Below, piece after piece: positions 10,690-22,425 of a DNA stretch of 64,000 nt (its first letter is position 1; each line of letters starts with the position of its first letter). The position numbers and the translations under genes were made by a program. The notes beneath the pieces are model-generated. The model had not been told where the DNA came from and did not search any database. It saw nothing but the letters and a program-made list of their open reading frames with translations. The DNA is from Nectonema munidae (taxonomy: Eukaryota; Nematomorpha; Nectonematoida; Nectonematidae): contig JAUIRK010000536.1 of assembly GCA_030549495.1 (NCBI GenBank), positions 1,054,001-1,118,000 of the forward strand, in the 5' to 3' direction.

Positions 10690-12060
10690 AAAAAGTGTGG
10701 ATGCCTGGATACAGCGTGGGTATCTAGAAAGAAACTGTTTACATATCTCCTCGGTTTTAGGTTTTATACCCATGCCATTCATGGCGATTACTGCAAGATC
10801 CGACAGTCGTTATGTATTGATAGTCGTTCTCAGCCACGTGTGTATCCTCTTAACACAGGAAAATGACCGTTCTGCTTTAGTGCTACCGATTAGAAGGACG
10901 GCTAGTATTTTGAGAAGTTCTCTCACATTTGGAAAGAACATTTCATTAACATGGTTGGCCAGGAGAGATGTCACAGATATGTCGCCTATGGTGCCTTTGT
11001 TCATCCAGTAATTTAACCAGGGGAACATCTCGCTATCAAGAGCAGTAGGTAAAGGTAACACTTGAAACCATTTGTCATGCAGATTTTCAGTCAACTTTGG
11101 TAATGTTTCTTTGGTCTTCTGGCGAATCACTTCTGGAACGAGACAGCATAGTTCATAATGGGCACGTTTGTCATCACTGAAACGACATCTCAGTTCACTG
11201 CAGGTAGTATCAAGGAATGGAATAAGCAAAGTTCTCTTCCAGTAGTCGAAAACTGTATCTGATGGATGGTTATCTCTCATCGTTTGTTTCTTACAGATCC
11301 TTGGTCTCTGTTCACGTGAGCCAACAAGACTACTTAGTTATCGCACTTAACGATATACACGATCAAACCAGACGTCTACTTCTAATCAAAAATTGTTGGA
11401 TATTTGGTTCCAACATCTCCTTGGCAATGACAAAGCTTATGATGTGTCCGAAGTCCACGAACGTATGGCGAAGACCATTAGCCTTTGTTCTAGTGGAGGA
11501 ATCCCAGTTCCAATCATCGTTGTTTGGATAGAATCTCTCATCTTTGGTCGGCTGACAGATTTCATTCAGAGTAGCAACTTTGTTTTTTTCATATCTGGTG
11601 CCAGTGAATTAATAATGATCTTAAAAAGCGTTGCCGCTTGGGTGAATTGTCGAAGAAGCTGTAATGCTCACGGCATGTGTCCATCATATTGTGTATTGAT
11701 GATATTTTGCATGCATGACAAAAGACAAGATTTAAGGAATGGAGGCAAGCTTTAAAATGTCAACTTGAACGCCAACTCTCTCAGAACTCATTGAAGCTGT
11801 AGTGTCATAAGCCTGACAACGGCCGTCAATCCGATTTTTTTTAGGGATTTTGGATAGCTACAGGTATTTTCACACATGTCCTTTCAAGATCAACTAAATC
11901 TAAGAACATTTCCCGCTTTTTTGGCTTTGAAGCATCATCAACAAAGTCAAGTATCCTGAGGCACCCAGATAAAATTTCACGTCCATTCGAGGTAATTTCA
12001 TCGGCTATTATAGAAAAGTGAGAGCATTTTCTGTTACATTTTCTGAAGTTGTCTCAGACA
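10690..12060 (-). pseudogene. hAT transposase, DUF4371/THAP12-like type, broken
   Basis: Minus-strand pieces in order are FSIIADEITS and CLRILDFVDD near 11930-12050, AYDTTASMS near 11800, a 156-residue frame at 10810-11280 containing FFPNVRELLKILAVLLIGS followed by AERSFS and LKRI-type residues, and a tail with EEICKQFLSRYPR near 10710-10750. This matches hAT transposases of the P52rIPK/ZMYM1-like group, whose C-terminal dimerisation domain reads AERSFS. Several stops and frame changes interrupt the region between 11300 and 11900. Confidence 0.85.
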
Positions 12061-12184
12061 ACATAAGGCGCACAGGGTGCGACGCTTTTCTCAGGGGGTA
12101 CGAAGTATTATATTTAAATATAAGAAGTGTCTAAACTTTAGTTTTTAAGCAAATATAAATATATTAGAATGTATTAAAAAATTA

Positions 12185-12760
12185 AATGCTTTAAAGAAAA
12201 GTTACATCTCTGTCGTCAACGAGTTGAAAAAGGTAATCTTTTGAATTTTCCATCACTCGAAGAAATGACCGATGAAGATGAGTCCCTAATTCCAATTGTT
12301 CGAGAAGAAATTGGTAACCATTTGGAAATATTATCCAAGTCATTTGGTGGATATTTTGAAGGGGAAAATCTAGAAGCCTCTGAAAAATGGATAATAAATC
12401 CATATTCTTTTAATTTGGATTATGCCGAATGATGAAACGTTGAAAGATCGATGATCTTATTGAATTGCGCAAAAACTGTATTTTTGAAATGCAGTTTGAA
12501 AGCAAAACTTTGGAACAATATTGGTGCTCGGCAATGGAGATGTTTCCAAGACTTTGTAAAAAAGCACAAAGTATGCTTATTCCATTTGTGACAACTTACT
12601 TGTGCGAGTACGGATTTAGTACCCTTTTGTCAATAAAGACTAAATCTAGAAATCGCTTGAGTGCACAAGCAGATATGCGAATTGCTATCAGTAGCAAAGT
12701 ACCACGTTTTGAAAAACTCATATGCAAAAAACAGGAGCAAAATAGTCATTAAATTTGAGG
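12185..12760 (+). pseudogene. hAT remnant, ZBED5/FAM200-like C-terminus
   Basis: Two frames give NFPSLEEMTDEDESLIPIV and then EQYWCSAMEMFPRLCKKA, TTYLCEYGFSTLLSIKTK and SRNRLSAQADMRIAI. The latter is the conserved dimerisation end of ZBED5-like hAT transposases. The frame breaks near 12430. The element's right end is likely GTTGGGAACCACTG at 13031-13044, a common hAT terminus. A left end near 12050-12075 is only loosely similar. It lies within the larger hAT element at 10211-13168. Confidence 0.82.
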
Positions 12761-13168
12761 TGGACTTTGTATAAAATGATTAGCTTTTTAAAAGAGAATA
12801 AAAAATTGAATTATTTTTTAAAATGGAAGTTGTTTGGATGCAGATTGTTTCATTTTATTTCCATATATTTCATTTTTGTTATACCTCATAAAAAATGATT
12901 ATGGAAATTTTTGTCGTTTTTATATTTCAACTTTTCTTTTAAATAAATTTGTAAATTTTCAATACATAAACTGTAAGGGGTGCAAAAAAATTAAAATTTT
13001 TTAGCGGTACGGAGAAAAAACGTCAAAAAGGTTGGGAACCACTGGTCTAGATAGATATCTTTTCAAGTATTTGACTATATGATATAGAAATTGCAATAAA
13101 AATAACTTCAGCACAGGTAAAGAGGGTGGGTGACTAGCCACCCAATCCACCCCCTGTATCCGCCCTTG

Positions 13169-14984
13169 GTCTGTGTGAGTTTAAGTAGGTCTGGCAAGAC
13201 AAATATATATAAAAAATTTTGAACCATATTATTTATGGTAAAAATAAATAATAAAATATGTATATTTGTTGAATATATGTGAAGTCATAATTTTGAGACG
13301 GTTTGAAAGGCATGAAAAATCAAAAAATATAAAATTAAAAAAAAATTAAAATTTAAAAACATATTCTTCATTTGTTTGAAATGAATCAAATGACATATAT
13401 TTTTTTTGTGGCCAATGTTGGAAATTTTGTCATTTTATCAAATTCAGAAGCAAAAAAAGTCTTTTAAAAAATTCGAACTTAAAATATTAATACATTTTCG
13501 TAATCAGTATAATATTATCTTTAAAATGAGATATTAAAATTAAAAATTTGATGAATTTAAAAAATTTTTAAAATTTTGTAGGAAAGACCTCTTACAATTT
13601 TTAAATTAAAAAATTATGTGTGTAAAATATTAGGTATATTTTATGGATATGCAAAAAATACGTAATTATTCATTTTATATGCTAAAATATGATGAAAAAT
13701 AGCAAAATTGTCCATATTCCAGGATTATAAAAAAAAATTTCAAAACGAAACAAAATGCAAATGCAGGTAAAAGGATACTCTTTAAAATAGGTATGGTTTA
13801 AAATGTTTTTAAAAAAAATCTCGCATAAAGTTCTCTTTCAAAATTTGTAAATTTTAACACAAAATTTTTTTAAAAATTGTTAAAATCAAAAATAAATATC
13901 AAAAATTTCAAAATTTTAAAATAAAATGTAAGCGATTCAATAAGTAAATGTAAAAATTAAAAAATAATAATTTTATTTTAATTTAAAAAATCGCGTTAAA
14001 AATGTCAACTTTTTTTGGAGAAAAACTTTTTTTAAAAAAAAATTGAAATAAATTTTTCCAATTTTTTTTCAGAAAATATTTTAATTATAAGTATACTTTT
14101 TTTAAATTTAATCCAATGGGAAAATTTAAAAAACTATTTTACTTCTCATGGAAAAAAAAATTTGGGTGAAATTTTTAGTTCGAGTACGGGTCCATGAACT
14201 TAATTTGGAGTCATTTCACGCACGCCACATAAAAGTACTAACGAAATAAAGTATATTAACATTTTATACCCTCAAAAAATCTTACTATGGAAAATCCATC
14301 GTAGTATACAGATTAGAGATGACAAATAAGTTATATACCAGCGTTCAACAGTACAGGTTATGAGAATATTTATTACAAAATAAAGAAGATTTTCTAACAC
14401 TTCATAAAGAAAAATATTTCTTCAATATTTGTTGTGAGCGCGTGTGAAAACCGAAAATTAGAATTATTTTTTAAAATCTGCAAACAATTTTAGGTTTTTG
14501 TAGGAGAGTTGTTTATAATGAAAAAAAGAATATAAATTTATGAGGTTAATTATTTAGAAAAATTTAGTAAAACACATCTTTTGATTTTTCTCGTCTCATT
14601 TTTTTCAGTGTTCTTATCAAAGGGCAATCCAAAATCTTAATTTTTTGAGGAATGAAAGTGTAAATTAAACCCGCACTTAATATTTTGGTCAATAATTCAA
14701 AAGTTATAAGTAAAATTTATAAAAAACCGAAAACTAAAATTATTTAATTAAAACCTACAAATGAAATTAGGTTCTGATAGTATAGTGGTTTTATAATTGT
14801 GTTGGAAATTGTTACAGATAAAAGGTGAAAATTTCTCAAAATGTAACAAGCGTTAAAGTTCAAAATTAGCAAAATTATAAAAAAAAATCCAATTTTATTT
14901 GTAATTACAATGGTAATGAAGCAAAATGTTCATCAGAAATACAAAAAAAATAAAAACTTATCAACGAAAAGCCAATTTATAATT
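13169..14984. other. Extremely AT-rich stretch; one diverged repeat copy
   Basis: No gene is supported. Positions 14285-14400 resemble the right flank of the 28-bp minisatellite (10020-10130): ATCGTAGTATACAGATT, then CAGTACAGGTTATGAGAATAT. The rest is low-complexity A/T sequence. Confidence 0.6.
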
Positions 14985-16460
14985 TTGAGAAAGAAAATAA
15001 AATACAAAATACGGAACTCAAAAAAAAGTATTTCTCTAACAATTTTGCTAAATGCAACTCAATGCAAAAAGTTTGGTACGAAATAAATGAAGTTATTAAA
15101 AATAAGAATAAGACTAAAATATGTATAAAAGATGGGTTGAATATACTTGATGATTTTGCAGCAGCTATTAAGTTCAATGAATGTTTCACAAACACAATAA
15201 ATAATTCCAGTTCAGAATATGATATTTCTTCTCAAAAAAATACACCTGGTTTTTTTAACTCAATAGCATGTATGAAGAAATACTAGCAAATATTGATGAT
15301 TTATAAACAATTTAATGCATATATAACTTCAATCCAATATATCAATGATTATCAGTCTGTATTTACAAATTACTACTTAACTAAAGCATATCATTCGTAT
15401 ATAGTGGGAAAAATGATAGAGATTTTGGAGAAGAAGGACGATGCGGTACTTTTATTCTTTGACCTTTCAAAAGCCTTTGATCAATTAAACCATTCCTCTC
15501 TAATCAAAAATCTTTCCAATTGTAATCTGAGTAAAAGTTCACTACATTTCTTCTCTTCATATCTAAAAAATAGATTTCAAAAAGTCAAATTAAATGATAC
15601 ACTCTCATACATTCAACCTTTTAAAACGGGTGTTCCTTATGGATCCATTCTTGCACCAATTCTTTTCAACATCGCCATTAATGATATATTTCATATCACA
15701 GGACTTTTCTCCTATATCCTCTTTGCTGATGACATTTGCGCATATTTTCGTTTATCTAAAATAAAAAACGACACTTATATTGATTCCAATAAGTTAAATT
15801 CAGAACTAAATTTATTTTTTGATTGGTGTGAAAATAACAACTTTTTGATAAATAAAGTTAACACAAAATGTATGATAATCTCTAATAAACCAAAAATTGA
15901 TGAGTTTCTTAATTCACACCGAAATAGAAGTAGTAGATAAATTTAATATATTAAGCTTAATTATAGATAAGAAACTAAAATTTAATAACATGTTGAACAA
16001 ATTGTTTTAAATTTGAAGAAAATAATTGGTATACTATATCGTACACGAAATATTTTCCCGTTAAATATAAGACTTATAGTTTATAAACATCTTTTTTTAT
16101 CATATCTAAATTATAGTATCTTTAATTGGTATCCCTATGAAAAAAACGAATAGAAATTATTCAAAACGGGCATTAAGAGTAGTTTTTAACTAGTATTATC
16201 TTTAGGGAGAATAATCTTCTAAGATTAGAAGACTTATTTCATCTAAGAGTAGCAGTATTGTTTAAAAATTTACATGGACATTTAAACATTTTTGGAAATT
16301 TCATCAAATATAAAACAGTCATTCCTTATGAAACTAGAAATTCTCCTTTTTCTGTAACATTGAAATTGGTTAAAATTTTTACATTATGCTGTTAACAAAA
16401 AGTGGTCACTTTCTTTTACTAAAATTTAGATCAAATTTTTCGAAGTAAATTCCAGTTATA
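14985..16460 (+). pseudogene. LINE fragment, jockey/CR1-type reverse transcriptase
   Basis: A 215-residue frame at 15293-15940 carries LFFDLSKAFDQLNH (RT motif with catalytic Asp), GVPYGSILAPILFNIAINDI and the active-site box LFADDI, then a spacer ending in NTKCMIISNKP. An upstream frame (14985-15284) shows the FNECFTNTINN pattern usual between endonuclease and RT in this clade. Downstream, stops interrupt NIRLIVYKHLFLSYLNYSIF and HYAVNKKW, which match the C-terminal part. There is no endonuclease and no RNase H, so the copy is 5'-truncated, and it differs from the LINE at 51266. Confidence 0.9.
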
Positions 16461-17105
16461 AAAAAAATTAAAAAGTTTTTCCAAAAATACATTATTCTAG
16501 CGTATACAGCAAACGCCAAGCTTTCAGATGATATATATCTGAAATCATCTTCATTATATATATATAATGAAAAGAACTTTTGTGTAGAATTTTTAAAATG
16601 ATTCGTTTAATATATATGCAAAATATTTTTTGAAAATTTTTATTTTAAATATGTTTTTTTCAAACATACACATTTTACGATTTTTTGCCATACCTCTGAC
16701 TGATAATACGTAAAAAAACACTGATCAACAACTCTAAAAATTAAAAAAATAAATTGAAAGTTTTAAATCCATTACTTGATAAAAATAAAGTTCTAAAAAT
16801 TATTCAAAACTATCTTATGATTTTTTATTTATTTTTTTGCAAATATTGCTGACTCCTTCACAACACCTTACATCTCCCCTTTTCTTCACATAATGGAGAC
16901 ACCTTTTATTCTAACAAATATTTATTTGGTAAAGTCTCTTTGCATGAGATGAAAAACAAATACATGTAGCGATGATGGCATAACAAACATTATTGCCTTA
17001 ACTAACCTCCTATGCATATCCAATACTTTACTAAAAACAATTATAAAATAAACAAATAATTATTATATTTTAAGTTATTATTATAATATAAACAATTTAA
17101 TTCTA
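16461..17105. other. AT-rich spacer
   Basis: Short palindromic AT repeats near 16530-16570. No gene is seen. Confidence 0.5.
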
Positions 17106-17109
17106 TAAG

Positions 17110-17450
17110 AAGGGTGTACCTCTCAGCTTAACAGTTGAAAGTCATGGGTTCGACCAAGGCTTCCAACTCTTAAAAACAAATTCACAAAAACTGTGATTAA
17201 CCATCTCAAGCATAATGCGAGCATATAGCCTTATGGCTGAAAGTGCTTTCATATCCAGCTAACTCCTTTGTTAACTTTTTTTAAGTTTCTTAACTCCTTT
17301 AATGTATCCATCTTTCTCAATATTACCAAACCTACATCTCATCTCCTTCAAACTTCGCTGATCTTTCACCCCTTTTAACAAGCGTTGCAAGCATATCGCG
17401 ATTCAGTTCGGAAAGTGCTTTGATATTTTACACCTACCTACCTATTACAT
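17110..17450 (+). repeat. SINE-like repeat with LINE-like 3' tails
   Basis: A tRNA-like head contains box B GGGTTCGACC near 17150. Two tail modules follow. At 17217-17255 the sequence reads AGCATAT, AGCC-TTAT-GGCT, GAAAGTGCT. At 17388-17447 it reads GCAAGCATAT, then GGAAAGTGCTT and ends in ACCTACCTACC. The second is plainly similar to the 3' end of the LINE at 51266-56459 (GCAAGCATAT, GGAAAGTGCTT, TACCTACCTACCT). A SINE carrying a LINE tail would be mobilised by that LINE's reverse transcriptase. Whether this is one element or two neighbours is unresolved. Confidence 0.6.
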
Positions 17451-17597
17451 AAAATTATATATATTTACGTGATCACACCTTTTGTAGGTTTGCTCTCTAA
17501 TAAATTTCATTTATTCATTCAATATTCATTGATTTTTATTTTTTATTAATATTTTTATTTTCATTAAATCTTGCTTTTAAATGGCTGTCATTAATAA

Positions 17598-18635
17598 TTG
17601 CTTTACTTTCTGAATTTAAGGAAACTTTTAACTCTTAAACGATATAATCTAATGGATATATCATATGTATCGCCTAATGCACCTGAATTAAGTATTGCCC
17701 ATATTTCTCCTATAAAAACTTCTACAAATGAGAAAAAAATATTTGAAACAGATGAAAATAATGTTATTGAAATAACTAATATAGAATCACTTAATTTAGT
17801 TAAGCTTGAATCAGATAAAATAAGTAATAATGCTATTAACAAGAATAATGAATTTCAAAATATTGTAAAAAATATTTTAAATGATAAAAAGGGAAATAAT
17901 TCTATGAAGAAAAAAAAACTTAGCAAAAAGAAAAGAAAATACAAGCGTGACATTTGTTTCTTAAGTGAAAGTGAGGACGGGGATTCTTTAAATCAAAAAA
18001 TAAAAAGATATTCAAGCAGATGTAAAGGTTCATCTGTTCAAGTAAAAACAAATGTTCAAGCTCCATTTTTACGTATAAATAAGTTACAAAAAAAAGTTGA
18101 TGGATGTAAAAGCTTCCTAAATAAAGATCAAAGTGAGTACTATCACCAAACTTCCAGTCTTATTAATTATACCTCAAAAATGACCACAGCTTCTGGTGGT
18201 TTTGATAAAGAAGCAATCAATGGAGTTCCATTTTTTCGCTCTCCAGTTCATAATCGCAAAAGGATATCCGATAATCTGTTTCCTGTCAAATTTGAAACTA
18301 ATCACACCATGCTTAGTGGAACACAATTTAGTTGGCAATGTGGCTTATGCCTTGAAAACAGTTGTTTTATGACTCTTGGAGATCTTTGTGGGCCTATATT
18401 AGTGAATTTAGAAAAATATATTTCAAAAGTTCCTTCCAGTTATAAATCTGTATGCCTTCTTCCTTTTTCACCTTATAAAAAAACTTCTCCTAATAAAGCA
18501 AAAAAGTCTTCGAAAGACATAAGTTCACTTCTCTTCTGGTTTCATGCACCTTGTCTGATATGGTCATCAAATCTCTGTTTATCATATAGTTCATTTGCTA
18601 ATGTACCGGATGTTCTCAAAGAAGCATGGAGCAAA
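17598..18635 (+). CDS. TCF20/RAI1-like ePHD protein, long exon with first half of the zinc domain
   Basis: The family consists of chromatin-binding nuclear proteins whose C-terminal extended PHD finger reads nucleosome or histone state. This exon gives up to 346 residues. A Lys-rich stretch near residues 100-118 (KKKKLSKKKRKYKR) looks like a nuclear localisation signal, and most of the first 240 residues are polar and disordered-looking. From residue 246 comes WQCGLCLENS, then LGDLCGP, the signature found in TCF20/RAI1, then FWFHAPCLIWSS with His and Cys ligands. The exon ends at 18635 in phase 0 before GTATGT. The first ATG is at 17598, but an acceptor-like AG at 17619-17620 and a second ATG at 17652 leave the true start open; upstream exons are likely. 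A SINE-like repeat ends 150 bp upstream. Confidence 0.8.
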
Positions 18636-19809
18636 GTATGTTTTTTGTTTATACCTTTTATTATTATTATTATTATCATTTATGGTATATAGGTTGAATG
18701 TTTCTTGCAAGTTTTCTTAATGGTTTTAAAATGATTCTTTAAGCGCAAATTTGAAATTTAGAATTATAATAGCATCAATAAAAGTAGTACATTAAATATT
18801 TAAATGAATAAAATCTCAAAAGAGATCTTTCTCTCTCCCATTTATTTATATAGGCAACATAAAATTTTAAAATATTTATCCTTATTTCTCTATAAATTGA
18901 TTTGGCAACAATTTTGTCATTGATTCTGCTTTTCTCAGCCGCCTTCCTTATTTTTTCTTTCTACTAGAAGATTATTAGCTAACCTGATTCTTTAATTCGT
19001 CCAGCGTTTTGTTATGTCTGAATTGTTTAATATTTTTTGTACTATTCTTTAATAAGTGTATTGTTCAAAGTAGAATAATGGTATAAATTGTATAATTGAT
19101 GAATACAATTGGTTTTCTAAAGTATTCCGAATAAAACTTTCAAACATGAAGAATTTATCCTATGTTCAAAGTGAACGATTGATTAACATTTCCCGCATGT
19201 TATCCATTTTTTTTTTAATTTTACAAATATACTATATTTCCTATAGAGTAGTAATCCTCAACCAGGGGCGCACATCCGTGGAGCGATGGCCCCCAATTTG
19301 ATTTCCAGGGAGCGAAAAAGCCTTTGCCTCCCAACAATTTAAAATTTTCTGAATTACATATCTTTTTTCATAGTATTTATTAAACTTGTTTGTCTTTTGA
19401 ATAGATTTTAAATATTATATTATGTCTCATTGCTTAGTTTATCCTGCTTTGTGCATACTAACTACAGAAAAAGAGTTGAGCCAGATGTCTTGATAGAACC
19501 TCCATTGTCTGGCCTACTTATTTCTTATAGTCTGGTAGTCTTCGTCATTAAATTTTGGTCTTCATTCTATGCCATCTGATCTCTCCTTTGTAGCTCTATC
19601 ATTTAATTCATTTTGGGCATCTGTGCTTGAAGAACTTTTTTCTCAAAAAAAAAAAAAAAACTTGACTTTTTTTTATATACTCTGCAGTGAAATTTGTTAA
19701 TAGCTTTTGACGAATTTAAAAATGCGTAACTTGTTTTGACTAAAAGACTTTGATATAAAATGACTGACAACCGAAATATATATTATTATATAATGGGTAT
19801 GGCACTTTG

Positions 19810-21960
19810 ATGATGAATCAAGCTTGGTAACATTTCGTTGCTAAAAATTTTAAGCAACAATGCATTTCAGTACAGAGTAATCAATCCACTTAATCAATTT
19901 ATTTGATATGAACCAGGCTTGTTGACAATTAGTGGGATGAGAGGCTGAGAAATATCTTTTAGCTGCTAATCAATATTGCATCACAACCCTTTCCATATGA
20001 TCATTAGATGAGGAAGACATGGTTAACCTTCAAACACTAAATTTAAAATTGATTCAACCAAAAATTAAGCTCCCTAAAGATTTACAAAAAGATCATATTT
20101 AGTCATGGTTTAAAACCTTCACTTGGTTAGAGTATAGCATATATAATAGACTATACAGATAGACTATGAGCACCCGTTTCAATAACTGGTAAATGGCAAT
20201 AACGATGCATAAAGACTTAATTACATCTGATGAGCAGTGATCTATCATATATGAATGCTTTTGTTACCTTGTTGAGCTTGAAGAGTTGTTCACAAACTTT
20301 CTAAAATTTCCAGCTTAGCGGTCTAATTATAATTTTTTAATAGCTCGGGTTCTCATTAAAAAAATAAGTCAATATATAAACTACTACATTGTTTATTCAA
20401 AAATTGTCTGAACAATCCAAATCTCAATGGGATGGATGGCATCTGCTTTGTCTAAACCAGTTTGTCTAAATTTGACTCTGTTTTGGCCAATGCAACTTTC
20501 ATAACATTACTCACTTCCAATCAGTTTGGGGATTTGGTTACAATGGCAAGTAACATGGAAAACGCCTGCTCACACTCATATGTAGTGGCAAATTGGATCA
20601 GAGCAATCTTTGCAAGCATAGGACTCTCCCATTTCAATCGAAAAATCGCTATGAGATATTTCAGAAACACATGTTTTGCACCTTATCAATCATAAACTGT
20701 TCTTGAATTAAGAAGTCTTCTGAGGCCCAGGTTACTAATCGAGATTATAAACGGCTTTTTGATAAATTGATAGTATTTTTCAAATTTTTGTAGATTAAGA
20801 AAATAAAGAGAAATTTCTTGGCATGCTACGTGCTGTTTTATGGCCTCCAGGACATTTTTATTAATGAAAATCATATTTTGTTCAACAAATACGTTCGAAA
20901 ATCGAGCAAAATTTTTCTTGTCAAAGAATCCAATTATTCCAGCTTCATTTCAAAAGCTGTCATTTTATTATTACTCTAATCTCTTTTCCTTGCCGCACAA
21001 GATTAAAAAAATTAATATATTCAAATATGTTCACTAAAAATGATAGAAATATACGAAAACGAACATCAGAAAATTCTACATGCATGTCCAGTTTGCCTTC
21101 CAGAAATTGCTGGATTTATTTCCATAGTATCACTTGGAAAATTTTCCATTGGAAAGCCAACTCACGTTTGAGTGCCGCAAGAGTTTTTCAAATCTGAAAA
21201 CAAACAAGAGTTGATTTGCTTTAATGAAATACACTGTTTAATTAGTTCATTCAAAACATTTTTCAACTCATCTGGTATGGTTTTATAGCTCGGCGCACTG
21301 GGTACCAATTATATCTGGAGATTTTTCCTTAGCCATATTCAGACTTAATACCATGTGCTGTAAAAAAATTTATCACTTTGTTAAATGTTTCACTTGCAGT
21401 TGTTCTATTGCTGAGTTTCGCAAAATAATAAATTGTCTACCAGGTTCTTGTCATATACATAATGTACGTAAACACAAGGCTGGGACAAGTTTGCAGCATC
21501 CATCGTTTCATCAATCTGAGCAAAAAAGTTGAAAATCGAATTCCGAATCAATAAAACCATGTTTGACATCTCATCAGACATCTCTCCTTTTAGCCTTCTA
21601 ACGGTATCGTTTGATAGGAAGATTGAATCTTAGCACATTCAATATATCTTTGCAGCAAGGTAATATCAACTGTTCTGCTATGTTGTGGGACTTTTTGACA
21701 ACAGATATTTGTTGAAACTTTTCAAATCATACTTAATATTTTGCAAAAACATTCAGATGTTATTTATCAAACATGAATTTGTGCAATCGTTCAGCCAATA
21801 GTTTGTTTACCGAACTCGTGTGCTTCACTTGACGGGCCTTAAAAAAGTGGATGCTAACACTTCAGAACACAAAGGACATTTATGTTCCTCTTCCCCGCCA
21901 GACGTTAATGCAGTAAAACGAAATTTCAAGAGTGACTCGTCATATGTCATTTTTTAGCCA
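19810..21960 (-). pseudogene. hAT transposase remnant copy A (ZBED5-like), within intron
   Basis: Minus-strand pieces cover most of a ZBED5-like hAT gene. Near 21850-21955 is YDESLLKFRFTAL followed by CPLCSEVLAS and RPVK, the BED-type zinc finger. The middle, near 21040-21300, and the C-terminal dimerisation region, near 20460-20600, are recognisable by alignment with copy B (36895-38640). Copy B shares long stretches, including the non-coding 3' part (AGTACAGAGTAATCAATCCA at both). Frames are heavily broken. It lies wholly inside the ePHD gene's intron, in antisense orientation. Confidence 0.8.
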
Positions 21961-21994
21961 TTAAGAAAAATGCACATTTATAAATTAGGCATGA

Positions 21995-22090
21995 AAAAAC
22001 GATTCACTCAGTGTCGCCAATGGAACTTCTTCGCGGCACGCGGACTCCAGTAAACCACTGAGCTAGAAGGTTGATGCAATCAGAATTACA
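21995..22090 (-). repeat. tRNA-like SINE head, minus strand
   Basis: Read on the minus strand, CTAGCTCAGTGGTTTACTGG is an excellent tRNA box A. About 30 bases further on, AAGTTCCATTGGCG is a weakened box B. It lies beside the hAT fossil's N-terminal end, inside the ePHD intron. No functional tRNA fold was found, so a SINE head or tRNA pseudogene is more likely than a tRNA gene. Confidence 0.5.
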
Positions 22091-22425
22091 AACAAGGTAA
22101 TTTGACTTCATAAAATATGTGCAGTTATGGTGGGATTGAGAGCTTACAGTGAAAGTATAATGTCGGGTAATAATGGTGGTGTGTTCATTGGACAAAAATT
22201 CTTTTATAATAAATTTTGAAAATTATAAAAAAAAGCTCCCCTCCTCCCAAATTTTGAGGATGTGCCTTACAACAAATATTTTGAATATTTAAATTTTATG
22301 GATCCCAGGCCCCTCGATAGGGGGAGGAAGAATTAATCCCCGCCATTTTAAATTTTGGACCAATTGCCATTTCACCAATTCAACTTACTTTCTCTTTTTT
22401 TATATCTTTGAAACATTTATTTTAG

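Larger units (their letters stand above)
10211..13168 (-). mobile_element. hAT element with CAGTGGCGGAT ends, carrying an inner hAT
   Basis: The left end CAGTGGCGGATCTAG is followed by a G-rich GGGGGGTGG, and the right end reads CCACCCCCTGTATCCGCCCTTG, its approximate inverse. The same end sequence bounds the short elements at 38872-39136 and 42704-42970, so this is a plausible former autonomous partner. The flanking 8-mers (TGTGTTTG and GTCTGTGT) match poorly, so the target duplication is decayed or absent. It contains a minus-strand transposase remnant and a second, plus-strand hAT remnant that probably inserted later. Confidence 0.7.

Noticed and set aside
17130-17165. tRNA gene
   Set aside because: Box B is good, but no cloverleaf can be folded around it and it continues into a repeat tail, so SINE-like is better.
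19252-19330. hAT left terminus (AATCCTCAACCAGGGGCGC)
   Set aside because: Suggestive of a hAT end, but no matching right end or 8-bp duplication was found, so not listed as an element.
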